NCBI GenBank assembly: GCA_031082105.1
Contig: JAVHLO010000170.1
Span: forward strand, 1,243 to 7,434
Reading direction: 5' to 3'
From: Planctomycetota bacterium
GTDB lineage: Bacteria; Planctomycetota; MHYJ01; JACQXL01; JAVHLO01
DNA length: 6,192 nt
The position numbers were made by a program, and so were the translations under genes. The notes under the pieces were generated by a model. The model ran no database searches and had not been told where the DNA came from. It saw only the letters and a list, made by a program, of their open reading frames with translations. Positions 5,965 through 6,192 of the stretch are shown piece by piece; the first letter of the stretch is position 1, and every line of letters starts with the position of its first letter.

Positions 5965-6192
5965 ATGGATGCGAACAGAGAACAGGCAGGGTCTAGGGCG
6001 CTTACAATCGTACTCTTGGTGACGGTTGGCGTGATCCTCTTGGGATACATGCTGTTGCCTCGCATCACGAATGGTGCGAGGTCACCGAAGTATCGAGACT
6101 GCACAAACAACCTCAAGCAGATCGGCCTCTATCTCAGGCTCTATGTCGAAAAGTACGGCGGTGGTACTGCCTATCCGCCGACCAACGACCCA
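5965..6192 (+). CDS. Pseudopilin-like (DUF1559-like) single-pass membrane protein, 3' partial
   Basis: Seventy-six residues are visible before the window ends. A short polar N-terminus (MDANREQAGSR) is followed by one hydrophobic helix (about residues 12-33, ALTIVLLVTVGVILLGYMLL), then a small basic loop and CTNNLKQIGLYLRLYVEKYGG (residues about 45-65, shown in part) with a YPP turn. The NNLKQIG motif after an N-terminal helix is typical of the type II secretion/pilin-like DUF1559 proteins that are greatly expanded in planctomycetes. However, the usual GFTLIELL cleavage and methylation motif is missing: the aligned stretch is RALTIVLL, with Arg at the glycine and Val at the glutamate. It may therefore stay as an uncleaved membrane anchor facing outward. 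The C-terminal beta domain is outside the window. The local sequence appears less GC-rich than the genes before it. The start is well supported by its ribosome binding site. Confidence 0.78.
   Translation, partial: MDANREQAGSRALTIVLLVTVGVILLGYMLLPRITNGARSPKYRDCTNNLKQIGLYLRLYVEKYGGGTAYPPTNDP

Overview
The window is GC-rich bacterial DNA of about 6.2 kb with every supported gene on the + strand. It looks like a piece of a planctomycete-type (PVC or related) environmental genome. Reasons: a calcium-binding beta-propeller joined to a DUF4159 domain, a stand-alone DUF58 protein, a three-part CAP-domain exoprotein with a C-terminal Ig-like domain, a pseudopilin-like protein with the NNLKQIG motif, and gaps filled with interspersed repeats. 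This placement is an inference from gene content; no rRNA, tRNA or marker gene is present.

Region by region: (1) 2-2230 reads as one open frame except for a single in-frame TGA at 911-913. It encodes a signal peptide, about eight PQQ/FG-GAP-like propeller blades and a C-terminal DUF4159 domain. The stop falls between blades 4 and 5, so the gene is either recently broken, carries a sequence error, or is read as two proteins. (2) 2231-2388 is a gap holding four consecutive GC-rich hairpins of a CCCCTC/GAGGGG repeat. (3) 2389-4407 encodes a secreted protein of about 672 residues with an unassigned N-terminal domain, a helical middle, a CAP (SCP/PR1) domain with an unusual CPRCNC cluster, and an Ig-like end. 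(4) 4408-4565 is an AT-richer heptad-like repeat. (5) 4566-5459 encodes a DUF58 protein with a complete von Willebrand-type metal site. (6) 5460-5681 holds a third repeat, a 27-base imperfect inverted repeat, then a possible extended -10 promoter and a hairpin overlapping a Shine-Dalgarno sequence. (7) 5682-5927 encodes a small basic protein of unknown function. (8) 5965 to the window end begins a pseudopilin-like membrane protein lacking the normal prepilin cleavage motif.

DUF4159 and DUF58 proteins commonly sit near MoxR ATPases and BatA-like proteins in planctomycetes and relatives. Here neither partner is visible, and a CAP exoprotein plus two repeat blocks lie between the DUF4159 and DUF58 genes, so the set does not look like one compact operon. 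The last two genes are close together, each with a strong Shine-Dalgarno sequence, and may be co-transcribed. I see no CRISPR array, transposase, tRNA, rRNA or defence system. The most notable items are the stop-split propeller-DUF4159 gene, the different repeat family in each of the three large gaps, and the degenerate pseudopilin.
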